Assembly: GCF_020709055.1 (NCBI RefSeq)
Contig: NZ_JAJFCK010000003.1
Coordinates: 1-64,000 of the forward strand
Direction of reading: 5' to 3'
DNA length: 64,000 nt
From: Ruminococcus callidus
GTDB taxonomy: Bacteria; Bacillota; Clostridia; Oscillospirales; Ruminococcaceae
Below, piece by piece: positions 36,706-45,615 of the stretch (position 1 is the stretch's first letter; the number at the start of each line of letters is the position of its first letter). The position numbers and the translations under genes are program-made. The notes beneath the pieces were generated by a model. That model was not told the origin of the DNA, did not search any database, and was given only the letters and a program-made list of their open reading frames with translations.

Positions 36706-38765
36706 TATTGATTATTGGCGAAAAGCCCTCAGTAGCAAAAGCGATTTGTCCAGTAGTTGGAGCAAAGTCCAAAAAGGATGGATATATTGAGGGCAACGGC
36801 TATATTGTATCGTGGTTTGTCGGTCATTTGGTTGGACTGCGTTTTCCAAATGAATATAAAGAGCATGAAGACTGGTCAGGAACATGGAGCTTTTCACAGC
36901 TCCCTATGTTTCCTGAAAAGTGGAAGTTTGCTGTTCAAAAGAAAACCAAATCACAATTTGATATAGTAAAAGGCTTAATGCTTGATGAACGTGTAAATGA
37001 AATAATTTGTGCAACGGATGCTGACCGTGAAGGCGAATGTATTTTCCGATATGTTTATAACATTATCGGTTGTAAGAAAGCTGTAAAAAGACTGTGGGTT
37101 TCTTCTTTGGAAGAATCTGCGATTCAAAGTGGTCTACAGCATATGAAACCGATGAGTGCTTATGATTCGTTATATGCTGCTGGTTATTGCCGTGCAAGAG
37201 CCGATTGGCTAATAGGGATGAATCTTTCCAGATTGTTTACAGTACGCTTTTCCAATCAAAAAGCATTGAATATTGGACGAGTGAAAACGCCTACTCTTTC
37301 CATGATTGTGGAACGTGACGATGCTGTCAAAAATTTTGTAAAGCAAAAGTATTTTACTGTTGACCTTGATTGCGGAAGCTTTACAGCTGCTTCAGAACGT
37401 GTAGATGATGAAAAACAAGCAGATACAATCATATCAAAGTGCTACGGTATGACTGCTGTTGTTTCTGATGTAAAGAAAGACTTAAAGACTGTTAATCCCC
37501 CGAAGCTCTTTGACCTTACTTCATTACAAAGAGAAGCCAACAAAAAGTATGGATACACAGCACAGCAAACGCTTACTTATCTGCAATCTCTGTATGAAAA
37601 AAAACTTGCTACTTATCCCCGTACAGATAGTCAATATCTAACGGAAGATATGGAACAAAGTACATTAGAAGTGATTCAATGTATTGGTGAGGTTATGCCG
37701 TTCGGCGTTGTTGATATGCCCAACCTGTCCAGAAGTATCAATAACAAAAAAGTGACCGGACATCACGCTATTATTCCGACTTCTCGCATTAAATCAGAAA
37801 AAATTGATGATTTACCAACAGGAGAAAAAAATATTTTATCCCTGATTTCATTGAGATTGTTGTGTGCTGTATCTGAACCACACAAATATGAATCGGTAAA
37901 AATCATTGTTACATGTGAGGGCAATATATTCACAGCATCAGGACGAACAATTGTAGACATGGGTTGGAAATCTATTGATGCGAAAATAGAAAATTCTGAT
38001 AAATCAGAACAAGGACAGGATGAATCACAACTTCCGAATATAGAAAAAGGAATGACATTTGAAAAAGTTCCGGCTAAGAAATCTGTACACTTTACCAGTC
38101 CACCAAAATCCTTTACAGAGGATACTTTGTTATCTGCTATGGAACATGCCAGTGCAGCGGATTTTGATGAGAACGCAGAGAAGAAAGGAATTGGTACGCC
38201 AGCAACAAGAGCTGCCGTTATCGAAGAGTTAGTCGCCCACAAGTATGTGAAACGAGAGGGAAAAAAAGTTATTGCTACAGAAGATGGCAATAAATTGATT
38301 TCATTACTTCCGGACAAAATTAAATCTGCAAAGTTGACAGCGGATTGGGAATCTGATTTTCTTGAAATTGAACAAGGTAAGAAAAATGCCGATGATTTCA
38401 TACTTGAAATTCAAAAATACATTTCTGAACTTTGTGATGAATATGGAAGCGTTGATGATAAGGTGAGTTTTGTTGACCGAAAAGAAAGTTCTGCTGGAGC
38501 GATTGGTGCGTGTCCAAAATGCGGAAAGGAAATCAAAAGCGGAAAATTTGGGTTCTATTGTACTGGAAAATGTGGTATGAATACTTCCGCAGTATTCGGA
38601 AAAAAGCTGACAGAATCACAGCTGACAAAACTATTATCCGGAAAATCCATTTCATTTACTTCAAATGGATATGAAACTACAGTCTATCCGGAAGTATCAG
38701 AACGAGAGTATAACGGAAAAACATATTATAGCTGGAAAAGCAGCGGAAAGAAAAAGGATGGTTAA
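36702..38765 (+). CDS. topB: DNA topoisomerase III of the conjugative element
   Basis: A 687-residue type IA topoisomerase. The Toprim part has [15 protein letters not shown] and ATDADREGE; the catalytic Tyr is about residue 305 in [25 protein letters not shown] is the conserved domain IV stretch, and a C-terminal zinc ribbon ([17 protein letters not shown]) ends the protein. ICE-encoded TopB copies are thought to resolve DNA during transfer or replication of the element. GTG start, overlapping the previous stop by 4 bases. Confidence 0.93.
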   Translation: MILIIGEKPSVAKAICPVVGAKSKKDGYIEGNGYIVSWFVGHLVGLRFPNEYKEHEDWSGTWSFSQLPMFPEKWKFAVQKKTKSQFDIVKGLMLDERVNEIICATDADREGECIFRYVYNIIGCKKAVKRLWVSSLEESAIQSGLQHMKPMSAYDSLYAAGYCRARADWLIGMNLSRLFTVRFSNQKALNIGRVKTPTLSMIVERDDAVKNFVKQKYFTVDLDCGSFTAASERVDDEKQADTIISKCYGMTAVVSDVKKDLKTVNPPKLFDLTSLQREANKKYGYTAQQTLTYLQSLYEKKLATYPRTDSQYLTEDMEQSTLEVIQCIGEVMPFGVVDMPNLSRSINNKKVTGHHAIIPTSRIKSEKIDDLPTGEKNILSLISLRLLCAVSEPHKYESVKIIVTCEGNIFTASGRTIVDMGWKSIDAKIENSDKSEQGQDESQLPNIEKGMTFEKVPAKKSVHFTSPPKSFTEDTLLSAMEHASAADFDENAEKKGIGTPATRAAVIEELVAHKYVKREGKKVIATEDGNKLISLLPDKIKSAKLTADWESDFLEIEQGKKNADDFILEIQKYISELCDEYGSVDDKVSFVDRKESSAGAIGACPKCGKEIKSGKFGFYCTGKCGMNTSAVFGKKLTESQLTKLLSGKSISFTSNGYETTVYPEVSEREYNGKTYYSWKSSGKKKDG

Positions 38766-38766
38766 A

Positions 38767-38952
38767 ATGAAAAAGAAAGCAGTTGTTTTTTGGATTACCG
38801 CTGCATCTGTGGCAGCAATCAGTACAGTTCTTTACATTCGGAGTTTACTTGCAGATAAGGAAGAACTGCAAAAAGAGCTTAAAGACCACAATGATGACGA
38901 TATGGACGAATATTTGTATGACAGCTTAAAGGATAACGACTATTTAGTATAA
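38767..38952 (+). CDS. Small single-span membrane protein (61 aa)
   Basis: MKKKAVVFWITAASVAAISTVL gives an N-terminal membrane anchor, followed by a charged acidic tail (KELKDHNDDDMDEYLYD). AAGGATGG precedes the ATG at 38767. It starts 1 base after the topB stop and is in the same transcript. Not recognised. Confidence 0.65.
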   Translation: MKKKAVVFWITAASVAAISTVLYIRSLLADKEELQKELKDHNDDDMDEYLYDSLKDNDYLV

Positions 38953-38970
38953 GAAAGGATGAAAAATATC

Positions 38971-39261
38971 ATGGATATGGATTACGAAGAAAACATTGTA
39001 GCAGAAGGAACAGAAGAATTTGTTGTGGATGCAGATAAGCAGGCTAAATTTATGGAAAGTTCCAAAGAACGAATGAACAAGATATGCATCCAGCTGGCTT
39101 ATCTTGAAAAAATCGCAACGAAGCGTTCCGTGGATTACACACCGGATAACATTGAAAAGATGTTTGCCTACATGGAAGAAAGACTTGCTTCCTGTAAAAA
39201 AGCATTTATGGCAAGATTTGAAGAACCCGAAAAGACTTCTGTTTTTGATTTCGACTTTTGA
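38971..39261 (+). CDS. Hypothetical ICE protein (96 aa)
   Basis: A small, mostly helical acidic protein (MDMDYEENIVAEGTEEFVVDADKQ...CIQLAYLEKIATKRSVDYTPDNIEKMFAYMEERLASCKKAF). It has no membrane segment. Start chosen at 38971 behind AAAGGA; an ATG at 38959 is directly on that site. The pattern of a long helical pair ending in FDFDF is not one I recognise. Confidence 0.6.
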   Translation: MDMDYEENIVAEGTEEFVVDADKQAKFMESSKERMNKICIQLAYLEKIATKRSVDYTPDNIEKMFAYMEERLASCKKAFMARFEEPEKTSVFDFDF

Positions 39262-39278
39262 TTGTTTTAGGAGTTATA

Positions 39279-39719
39279 GTGAAATTTACAGGGTTGACAC
39301 GAAGAATCGAGATAGGTGGGAGATTGTCACTTCCAAAAGGTATTCGAGAGCATTTTCAAACAGAATACATTCAGATTTATGTTCAGAAAAATATGATTTA
39401 TCTTTCCTGTAACGTAGAAGAAAGCAAGCTAACTAAAGATTCTCTTTTTCAAATCAAGAAAATTGATTCAGTTGGACGATTATATATCCCTTTGGAGATT
39501 CGTAGTTCACTTCATTTAATGGATTATGGTGACGAAGTCGAGATTTACATTGACAATGCAAATCAAATTGTTTTGAAAAAGAGGTGTTTAAGATGTGTGT
39601 TTTGTAGTAACAAACGTGCTGGAATGTTGTCATTTCAAGGAGCTGATGTTTGCCCAGAATGTGCCGAAAAACTGACAGACACCTATCAAAAGTATAAGAA
39701 AACACATTGCATTAAATAA
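39279..39719 (+). CDS. AbrB/SpoVT-like regulator with zinc ribbon
   Basis: A 146-residue protein with two swapped-hairpin-like segments: RRIEIGGRLSLPKGIREHF..IQIYVQKNMIYLS and IKKIDSVGRLYIPLEIRSSLHLMDYGDEVEIYIDNANQIVLKK, the second a strong AbrB/SpoVT match (GR-x-x-I-P-x-E-I-R). A C-terminal CVFCSNKR...CPECAEK looks like a zinc ribbon. AbrB-type proteins bind DNA as dimers; it may regulate the element or the glycoside hydrolase gene beside it. The GTG at 39279 is behind TAGGAG. Confidence 0.75.
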   Translation: MKFTGLTRRIEIGGRLSLPKGIREHFQTEYIQIYVQKNMIYLSCNVEESKLTKDSLFQIKKIDSVGRLYIPLEIRSSLHLMDYGDEVEIYIDNANQIVLKKRCLRCVFCSNKRAGMLSFQGADVCPECAEKLTDTYQKYKKTHCIK

Positions 39720-39735
39720 CATAGGAGTGATTGCT

Positions 39736-41337
39736 TTGAAATGGATTAAGTCCATTATCTTATCTATCCCATGCTTTCTCTTGCTTACTGGATGCTATGC
39801 TATTGACCTTTATCAAAAGCCAATGCCTATACAAAAAACAGAGTATGGAACAACGGCAGCCATAACAAGTACTGTGACAGAAGTGACAACAACGACAACA
39901 ACAACTATCTTTGCACCAACTTATCCTGAGAAAGTTGTACAAGCTCCAGTAAGTTTGAAATATCCTGTTGATGTCAGAGTTCAAGCCGAAGATTGCAAGT
40001 TGTCTGAGTGGTTTCAGGTAGATACAGAATATTCGGGATACACTGGGAGTGGCTATGTTGTTGGTTTATCGGGCGATTTACAGAATACGATTTGTTTTAC
40101 TGTGAATGTTCCGGCATCTCAACATTATGATGTTTCTGCAATTTTGGTAGCAGATAGCGATGCCGTATGCACATTACAGATAGATGATGAAATGTGTGGT
40201 ACACTCGAAATCTCTGGGACAGGTCACTTTATTCAAGCAACTGTTAAAAGCGTATACTTAGAAGCTGGTACAAAAAAGATTACCGTACAACAAATAAGCG
40301 GTGATGCTGCTATAGATTGTATCCTTTTGCAAAATTCAAATGACTTGAAAATAGCAGATGTATCAAATACTTTGTGTGATGTTGATGCAACAGAGGAAAC
40401 GCAAAAACTAATGCGTTTTCTTCAAGAGCAATACGGAGAACACATCATTTCTGGTCAATATGTTTCAAGTGAGGAAAATACGGAACTTACAGAAATCTAT
40501 AAAATCACTGGACAACTCCCTGTTATTCGATTTTCTGACTTATTTGATGAATCTGGAAATGATACGGCTGCTGCATCATTAAAATGGAGCAATCAAGGCG
40601 GTATTGTAGGTTTGATTTGGAACTGGAAAGCTCCGACAGGTAAATCTTCCATATACAGTGAAGAAACAGATTTTTCTTTATGGGATGCTATCACAAACTT
40701 AGACATTGCTACATGCAGTTTTTCTGAAATTCAGCAAATGAAAAAAGATGGATTGATAACAGAAGATTGTGAAGCTCTTATTAGAGATATTGATAAAGCA
40801 GCAAAAGCATTAAAAAAGCTACAAAGTCAAAATGTGCCTGTTCTTTGGCGACCTTTACAAGAAGCAAGTAATGGTTGGTATTGGTGGGGTTCGGCTGGTA
40901 GTGATGCTTATCAATGGCTTTGGAATCTGTTATATACACGTCTTACCGAATATCATAAATTGCATAACCTTATATGGATTTGGAACGGTCAAAGTGAATC
41001 ATATACTGTTCCTGAAACACAATACGACATTGCATCCGCAGATATATACCTCGATGCAACAGAAAAATATAGCAGTCGTTATGAACAGTTCTATGGGTTA
41101 CAGAAGATTGCAGCGAATAAAATAGTTGCTCTTAGCGAATGCAGTACCATTCCTGATTTAACTGATTCTCTTCGTGATAATGCCATGTGGTCTTTCTTTG
41201 GGTTATGGTATGGCGAATATCTAATGGATGATACCACCGGATACACAACACGCAAACAAATGATTGAAGCCTATAATTCCAATGTTGTGCTTACTTTATC
41301 TAAATATCTTGCTTGGTATGCACCTCTTTCAAACTAA
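39736..41337 (+). CDS. GH26-family glycoside hydrolase lipoprotein (beta-mannanase-like)
   Basis: A 533-residue secreted lipoprotein. Signal and lipobox are SIILSIPCFLLLTGC, followed by a Thr-rich linker (TEVTTTTTTTI). A carbohydrate-binding module-like domain (CBM35-like, residues ~75-205: VRVQAEDCKLS...YSGYTGSGYVVGL) precedes a GH26 catalytic domain: acid/base Glu about residue 376 in WRPLQEASNGWYWWG and nucleophile Glu about 468 in VALSECSTIPD. Known GH26 proteins usually have His where Gln precedes the acid/base here (RPLHE). Likely substrates are beta-mannans. The TTG at 39736 (MKWIKS) lies 8 bases after AGGAG; a GTG at 39727 is on that site. It is cargo between regulator and accessory genes of ICE1. 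Confidence 0.87.
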   Translation: MKWIKSIILSIPCFLLLTGCYAIDLYQKPMPIQKTEYGTTAAITSTVTEVTTTTTTTIFAPTYPEKVVQAPVSLKYPVDVRVQAEDCKLSEWFQVDTEYSGYTGSGYVVGLSGDLQNTICFTVNVPASQHYDVSAILVADSDAVCTLQIDDEMCGTLEISGTGHFIQATVKSVYLEAGTKKITVQQISGDAAIDCILLQNSNDLKIADVSNTLCDVDATEETQKLMRFLQEQYGEHIISGQYVSSEENTELTEIYKITGQLPVIRFSDLFDESGNDTAAASLKWSNQGGIVGLIWNWKAPTGKSSIYSEETDFSLWDAITNLDIATCSFSEIQQMKKDGLITEDCEALIRDIDKAAKALKKLQSQNVPVLWRPLQEASNGWYWWGSAGSDAYQWLWNLLYTRLTEYHKLHNLIWIWNGQSESYTVPETQYDIASADIYLDATEKYSSRYEQFYGLQKIAANKIVALSECSTIPDLTDSLRDNAMWSFFGLWYGEYLMDDTTGYTTRKQMIEAYNSNVVLTLSKYLAWYAPLSN

Positions 41338-41353
41338 CCTTTAATAAATATGC

Positions 41354-41400
41354 AAACGCCACAGATGAAAACCATGTACTTTCCAACTGTGGCGTTTATT
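41354..41400 (+). terminator. Terminator-like hairpin after the GH26 gene
   Basis: AAACGCCACAG (41354-41364) and CTGTGGCGTTT (41387-41397) form a perfect 11-bp stem around a 22-base loop, with only a short T-run (GTTTATT). It probably ends the TopB-GH26 transcript. Confidence 0.65.
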
Positions 41401-41421
41401 CAAAAATAAAGCTAAAACATG

Positions 41422-41436
41422 TGGACAGACTGTCCA
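41422..41436 (+). promoter_or_regulatory. Perfect palindrome TGGACAG-A-CTGTCCA before accessory genes
   Basis: A 7-bp perfect inverted repeat with a 1-base centre, 20 bases upstream of the next start codon and overlapping the region expected for its promoter. It looks like an operator. The same GGACAG/TGTCC core occurs at 27005-27035. Confidence 0.5.
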
Positions 41437-41456
41437 TGAACAAGAAAGGAATAACT

Positions 41457-41996
41457 ATGAATGAATCAATTGAAATAGCAGCAAAACTCTTAAAGTTGCC
41501 AGTTGATAACTTATCAGATTTTTCGCAGGATGCATTGAATGCAATGGAAGCCATTGTTTTAATGTATGACATCCAAAATGAGAAGAACGAAGGTGTTATA
41601 CAAGATGCTCTGCGAGAGTTGGAACAGATTTGGCGTTCTGAAACCTTGAATATAACAATGAAAGATGTTTCAAATGTAATCGGGTTTGATTATTCTTATG
41701 AAACGCTTTGCTCTCTTGATGAAGAAACAAAATCTCATTTGATGTATGCTTGTTTAAACGATAAGAGCGATGTTTATGGGATGTTTGAGATTGCAAGAAA
41801 AGGAATGATTCGTAAAGAACTAAAAAATGTTGCTAAATTACTGAATATTTCTCCAGAAACCTTGTATGAGTATCCAGAAGAAATACAGGAAAATCTATAT
41901 GGCATTTATCTTTATCATTATGGCGAGTTTGATGAAAATAATGCTGCTGAAAATCCTGAGCTGATGGATAGATTAAAGGCGGTGCTTTCATTGTGA
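41457..41996 (+). CDS. Hypothetical ICE protein, helical (179 aa)
   Basis: An acidic, all-helical-looking protein (MNESIEIAAKLLKLPVDNLSDFSQDALNAMEAIVLMYDIQ) with an apparent internal repeat: AAKLLKLPVDNLSDFSQDALNAMEAIVLMY near the start and VAKLLNISPETLYEYPEEIQENLYGIYLYHY near the end. The same pattern (AAVLHVSVSSLERKPPDLQFGLALTYTSL) occurs in the next protein. AAAGGA precedes the ATG at 41457. Function unknown. Confidence 0.7.
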   Translation: MNESIEIAAKLLKLPVDNLSDFSQDALNAMEAIVLMYDIQNEKNEGVIQDALRELEQIWRSETLNITMKDVSNVIGFDYSYETLCSLDEETKSHLMYACLNDKSDVYGMFEIARKGMIRKELKNVAKLLNISPETLYEYPEEIQENLYGIYLYHYGEFDENNAAENPELMDRLKAVLSL

Positions 41997-42679
41997 TGGA
42001 ACATGGAGTACCCTTATCCGAAATTCCGGATAAGCAATTTTTAAACATTCAAGTGAATAATCCTGATTTCGTTTTAAGAGGATTAGAACAATGTTCAATT
42101 GCCTATCACGCTAAAATCAATGACCATAAAATGTTGATTGCATTCAGTGAAAAAGATAGGGATAGAGTAACCGACATTATTGAAAGGAGCAATCGTCTTT
42201 CTGTAAATGCTGAATTTCATGAAAGAGTTGAGCAACTACGTTCCGGTGAAAATCAATCTGAAGCAGTTCAAGCTTTACTCCCCGAAATAGCAGCTGTATT
42301 GCATGTTTCTGTGTCTTCATTAGAAAGAAAACCGCCTGATTTACAATTCGGTCTTGCATTAACATATACATCTCTCTGTTTTTCCGATGATTTGACGATA
42401 AAACAGGCTTTGCAAGAAGAAATCCAACTAAATCATGAAGCAAATACAGAAATAAAGGAGTTGCTAGAGAAAAGAACTAACGATATTCAACCTCTGAACA
42501 AAACAGAAAAACTTCGTCAGCAGCAAGAAGATGACCAGAAGAAAAAAGAAGTATATGTTTCCAGAGATGTTCTGAAACGAAATGCCCAAAGAGTACAAGC
42601 AGAAAAATCGGATGAATACGTTCAAAGGTCTGAAAAGGAATACACAGAACATCTTGAACGGACAAAGAAACCATATTAA
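41996..42679 (+). CDS. Hypothetical ICE protein with DUF3801-like module (227 aa)
   Basis: The N-terminal part (FLNIQVNNPDFVLRGLEQCSIAYHAKINDHKMLIAFSEKDRDRVTDII) shows the helix-then-beta-hairpin module repeated in the next proteins. A middle helical repeat (LLPEIAAVLHVSVSSLERKPPDLQFGLALTY) resembles the previous protein, and a charged tail (VSRDVLKRNAQRVQAEK...) resembles the tail of PcfB (TRQQLRENAQRIQEQE). ATG at 41996 overlapping the previous stop (TGATG); a GTG 3 bases earlier is also possible. Function unknown. Confidence 0.65.
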   Translation: MEHGVPLSEIPDKQFLNIQVNNPDFVLRGLEQCSIAYHAKINDHKMLIAFSEKDRDRVTDIIERSNRLSVNAEFHERVEQLRSGENQSEAVQALLPEIAAVLHVSVSSLERKPPDLQFGLALTYTSLCFSDDLTIKQALQEEIQLNHEANTEIKELLEKRTNDIQPLNKTEKLRQQQEDDQKKKEVYVSRDVLKRNAQRVQAEKSDEYVQRSEKEYTEHLERTKKPY

Positions 42680-42699
42680 CGATAGGGAGAAATGAAACT

Positions 42700-45327
42700 A
42701 TGCCAGTAATGGAAAAAGAAAAATCCGCCTTGACAGCGGAAGAAAATCAAATTCTGAGTATGTCTGAAAAAATCCAGCAGAACCTGAAACAAGATGAATC
42801 ATTTGCAAATGAACTTGATTCGTTTCTGGGTTCTGATAAAAAATCAGATTTTTTACATATTGGCGATACATCAAATGCCCTTGCACTGTCTGGAGCGAAT
42901 CAAGATTTACAAGTCGTTATTGCCCCAAGAACAATCGTAAAATGTATGTCAGAAGCAAATGAACACTACCATGGACACGGACTGGATGCGGATACTATGA
43001 AGCAGCTTCCAGCAGAGCTGAGAAATCCAGTAATGATACTAAAGGGTAACAAAGAGAATAGTTTAGTCGCTATTACCCAGTTGCAAGATAAAGAAAATCG
43101 TCCCATTATGGTAGCTGTATCTCTTTCAGAAAAGAAAGGATTCCATGAGGTAAACCGGATAGCAAGTGCATACGGACGAAACAATATGGGAAATTATCTG
43201 GATAAACAGCTGAATCAGGGAAACCTTATTGCAGCGAATCAGGAACGTGCCGAAGAACTACTTAACACAATGGGACTACAATTGCCAGATGAAAAAACAT
43301 TTATCAGCTTTGATGACAGCATTGCCTATACAATGCAGGGTGTGCGAAATGAAATAGAAAGAGCTGATGAGATGCTTCATTCTGCCGGGCTACAATCGCC
43401 CCTAGAGAACACATCCATCAGCTCTAAATCTAATAATAGTATAACACATTCAGAGGGTAATGTCAAGACTTCTGATGAAAAAAGACAAGCACCAGTTCAA
43501 AAAGAATCGTTATTGCCAATTTTAAACTCTATTCATCAAAGTCACGAGGAAAGGATTGAATCATTAAGTGACAGGATTGATTCACGGCAAGGAAAAATAG
43601 AGAAAAACGAAGCACGCATTGAAAAATTATCAGCAAAGGCAGAGCGTTTACAAGCAACAAATGAAATGCTAAAAGGGCTATCTGGCGGTGTGCTTTCTTC
43701 TGTTGTAAATTTGATGATAGACCGTAACCAGAGAAAAATAGATAAAATTCAAAATGTTTCTATTCCTAAGCATGAAGCAAAGATAGAGAAGCACAACGAT
43801 AGGATTGCTACATTAGAACATAAAATTGCTGTTTCTCAAGCTAAAGCGGATAAATTGCAGGGATTGAGTGGGGTGATAAAAAGTTTTGCAGTTTTAAATC
43901 CAGAAAAACGCAGACAAGAATACGCACAGAGCATGGATTTGCTGCATGATGCTTCTCGACGTTCCCTATCATTTAAGATAGAAAAATGTGATACGCAGAT
44001 AGCAAGATTAAGCCAACGATATGAAAAAGCTGAAAATACGACTGAACAATTAAGTATACAAGGAAAAATACAAGCCATTCAGGACAGACGAGAAGAACTT
44101 TCGGCTCGTATCGAAAAGATTGAACGCTTGCCAATCAATTTTTCCGAACAATCTTCTGAAAGTATTGACGGTGCAATGCAGCAAACTGGCGTAACGATAG
44201 AAAGCACAGCAAATAATATGACGTTATCTCGACTTGCAGAAGAAGTTGCCGTAGATGGTACTGAATATCTTCGTACAGCAGAGATGTCAATGGAACAAAA
44301 TTATAATCAAATTGACGGTGTAATCAATAATCTTCCCCCAGAACAGGAACATTTTTATGATGAACAAATGGAAGAAACACAACAAGATAACATAGAAAAA
44401 AGCCATACGGAAGAAGTGCTTGAAGATGAAAAGACTTCCGAAAAAAGTTTTTTGCTTGCCTTAGCAGATGAAGAAAAAGCAGAAATACATAAGGATGGTT
44501 CTTTTGTTATTCGTCCTGATTATTATCATCAAATTTCTCCTGAAAATCTTCACATGGAAACGTATCCGGCAGAACAAGCAATGACGATATTAGAAAGCCT
44601 TGCAGCCATGGGCATAGCATTCTCGGCAATTTCCGTACAGGATAATAGCGTTGTAACAATTGCATTAGACAAACATGACGACATTGCATTACAGGAATTT
44701 GCTGCAATTGCAGCGAAAAACATTCAAGAAAAAGTGGACGAGTTCCTATCACCTGAAAAAAGCCCTACAAAAGGAGAAAGGGAAAAAGATAAGCCAAAAG
44801 AAGAAGTCCATACTTCTAAAATCAACCCAGAGTATTACGCTTCGATTCCTAAATCTGAACGTGTAACAACCGTTGTTTCACCCGATAGTGCAAAAAAAAT
44901 AATGCAGACGTTAGACAATCAAGATGTTTCATATTCCGCAGTAGAACGAGGAAAAACAGCTGTAGCAATTACAGTAGCAAAATCAGATGTTCAAAACTTA
45001 ACATCTGCTCGTGCAGAAGCACAAAAATTGCAGACAAAAGAATTTATCAATCCGGAATTTTATCAGCAGCTCCCAAAAGAAGATAGATATACACAACGTA
45101 TGACTGCTGATGAAGCACGTCAAGCCGTGTCCGAATTGCAAAAAGAAGGAGTTTCTCATTCCGCTGTGATTGACGGAAATAAGTCGGCAGTTACGATTCA
45201 CAAAAAAGATAAAGGGGCTGTGTTCTTTTCAAGAAAGCAGCTGCATCAGCAACATGAAAAAGCCCAAAAGCAAGAACAGCAACAAACACAACATCGAAGC
45301 ACCAAACGAGGAAAAGAGGAATTATAA
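42700..45327 (+). CDS. Large polyvalent-type ICE protein with MuF-C-like domain (875 aa)
   Basis: Residues ~35-225 (LHIGDTSNALALSGANQDLQVVIAPRTIVKCM...LRNPVMILKG...YGRNNMGNYLDKQLNQGNLIAA...ELLNTMGLQLP) fit the MuF C-terminal domain found in phage and ICE polyvalent proteins. A long coiled-coil (about 270-480) follows. The last third has three copies of a ~55-residue unit, each starting near a Pro-x-[FY]-Y-x-x-[IL] segment and containing a Ser-Ala core (GIAFSAISVQ, DVSYSAVERG, GVSHSAVIDG) and ending in VTI or ITV. Polyvalent proteins are thought to travel with the DNA into recipients; that role is inference. Confidence 0.65.
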   Translation: MPVMEKEKSALTAEENQILSMSEKIQQNLKQDESFANELDSFLGSDKKSDFLHIGDTSNALALSGANQDLQVVIAPRTIVKCMSEANEHYHGHGLDADTMKQLPAELRNPVMILKGNKENSLVAITQLQDKENRPIMVAVSLSEKKGFHEVNRIASAYGRNNMGNYLDKQLNQGNLIAANQERAEELLNTMGLQLPDEKTFISFDDSIAYTMQGVRNEIERADEMLHSAGLQSPLENTSISSKSNNSITHSEGNVKTSDEKRQAPVQKESLLPILNSIHQSHEERIESLSDRIDSRQGKIEKNEARIEKLSAKAERLQATNEMLKGLSGGVLSSVVNLMIDRNQRKIDKIQNVSIPKHEAKIEKHNDRIATLEHKIAVSQAKADKLQGLSGVIKSFAVLNPEKRRQEYAQSMDLLHDASRRSLSFKIEKCDTQIARLSQRYEKAENTTEQLSIQGKIQAIQDRREELSARIEKIERLPINFSEQSSESIDGAMQQTGVTIESTANNMTLSRLAEEVAVDGTEYLRTAEMSMEQNYNQIDGVINNLPPEQEHFYDEQMEETQQDNIEKSHTEEVLEDEKTSEKSFLLALADEEKAEIHKDGSFVIRPDYYHQISPENLHMETYPAEQAMTILESLAAMGIAFSAISVQDNSVVTIALDKHDDIALQEFAAIAAKNIQEKVDEFLSPEKSPTKGEREKDKPKEEVHTSKINPEYYASIPKSERVTTVVSPDSAKKIMQTLDNQDVSYSAVERGKTAVAITVAKSDVQNLTSARAEAQKLQTKEFINPEFYQQLPKEDRYTQRMTADEARQAVSELQKEGVSHSAVIDGNKSAVTIHKKDKGAVFFSRKQLHQQHEKAQKQEQQQTQHRSTKRGKEEL

Positions 45328-45587
45328 TGATACAAATTTATAGTGATATGTATTTGGTAGACACTGATGTTCCCTCTTTGACCGAAAAGGCTACCTCTAT
45401 CAGCAATTCAAAGCCACTAGTATTAAAAGGAAATTTGCTTATTGATTACATAAATGGTATCGCAATGTTTGACTGTAAAGACTGCAAACTTTTTATTGAT
45501 TGCATTAGCATTACGGAGTATGAAGATGAAATTGTTATCTTTGAAGCATATGCCAGTTATGAATTTACAAGCATTGCTCCATTTTAA
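45327..45587 (+). CDS. Hypothetical ICE protein (86 aa)
   Basis: A small beta-rich acidic protein (MIQIYSDMYLVDTDVPSLTEKATSIS...) with a Cys-rich centre (FDCKDCKLFIDC). It starts as TAATG on the stop of the large protein, so it is translationally coupled to it. Not recognised. Confidence 0.6.
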   Translation: MIQIYSDMYLVDTDVPSLTEKATSISNSKPLVLKGNLLIDYINGIAMFDCKDCKLFIDCISITEYEDEIVIFEAYASYEFTSIAPF

Positions 45588-45615
45588 AAAATGAATAAGT
45601 AAGGAGGTTTACGGC

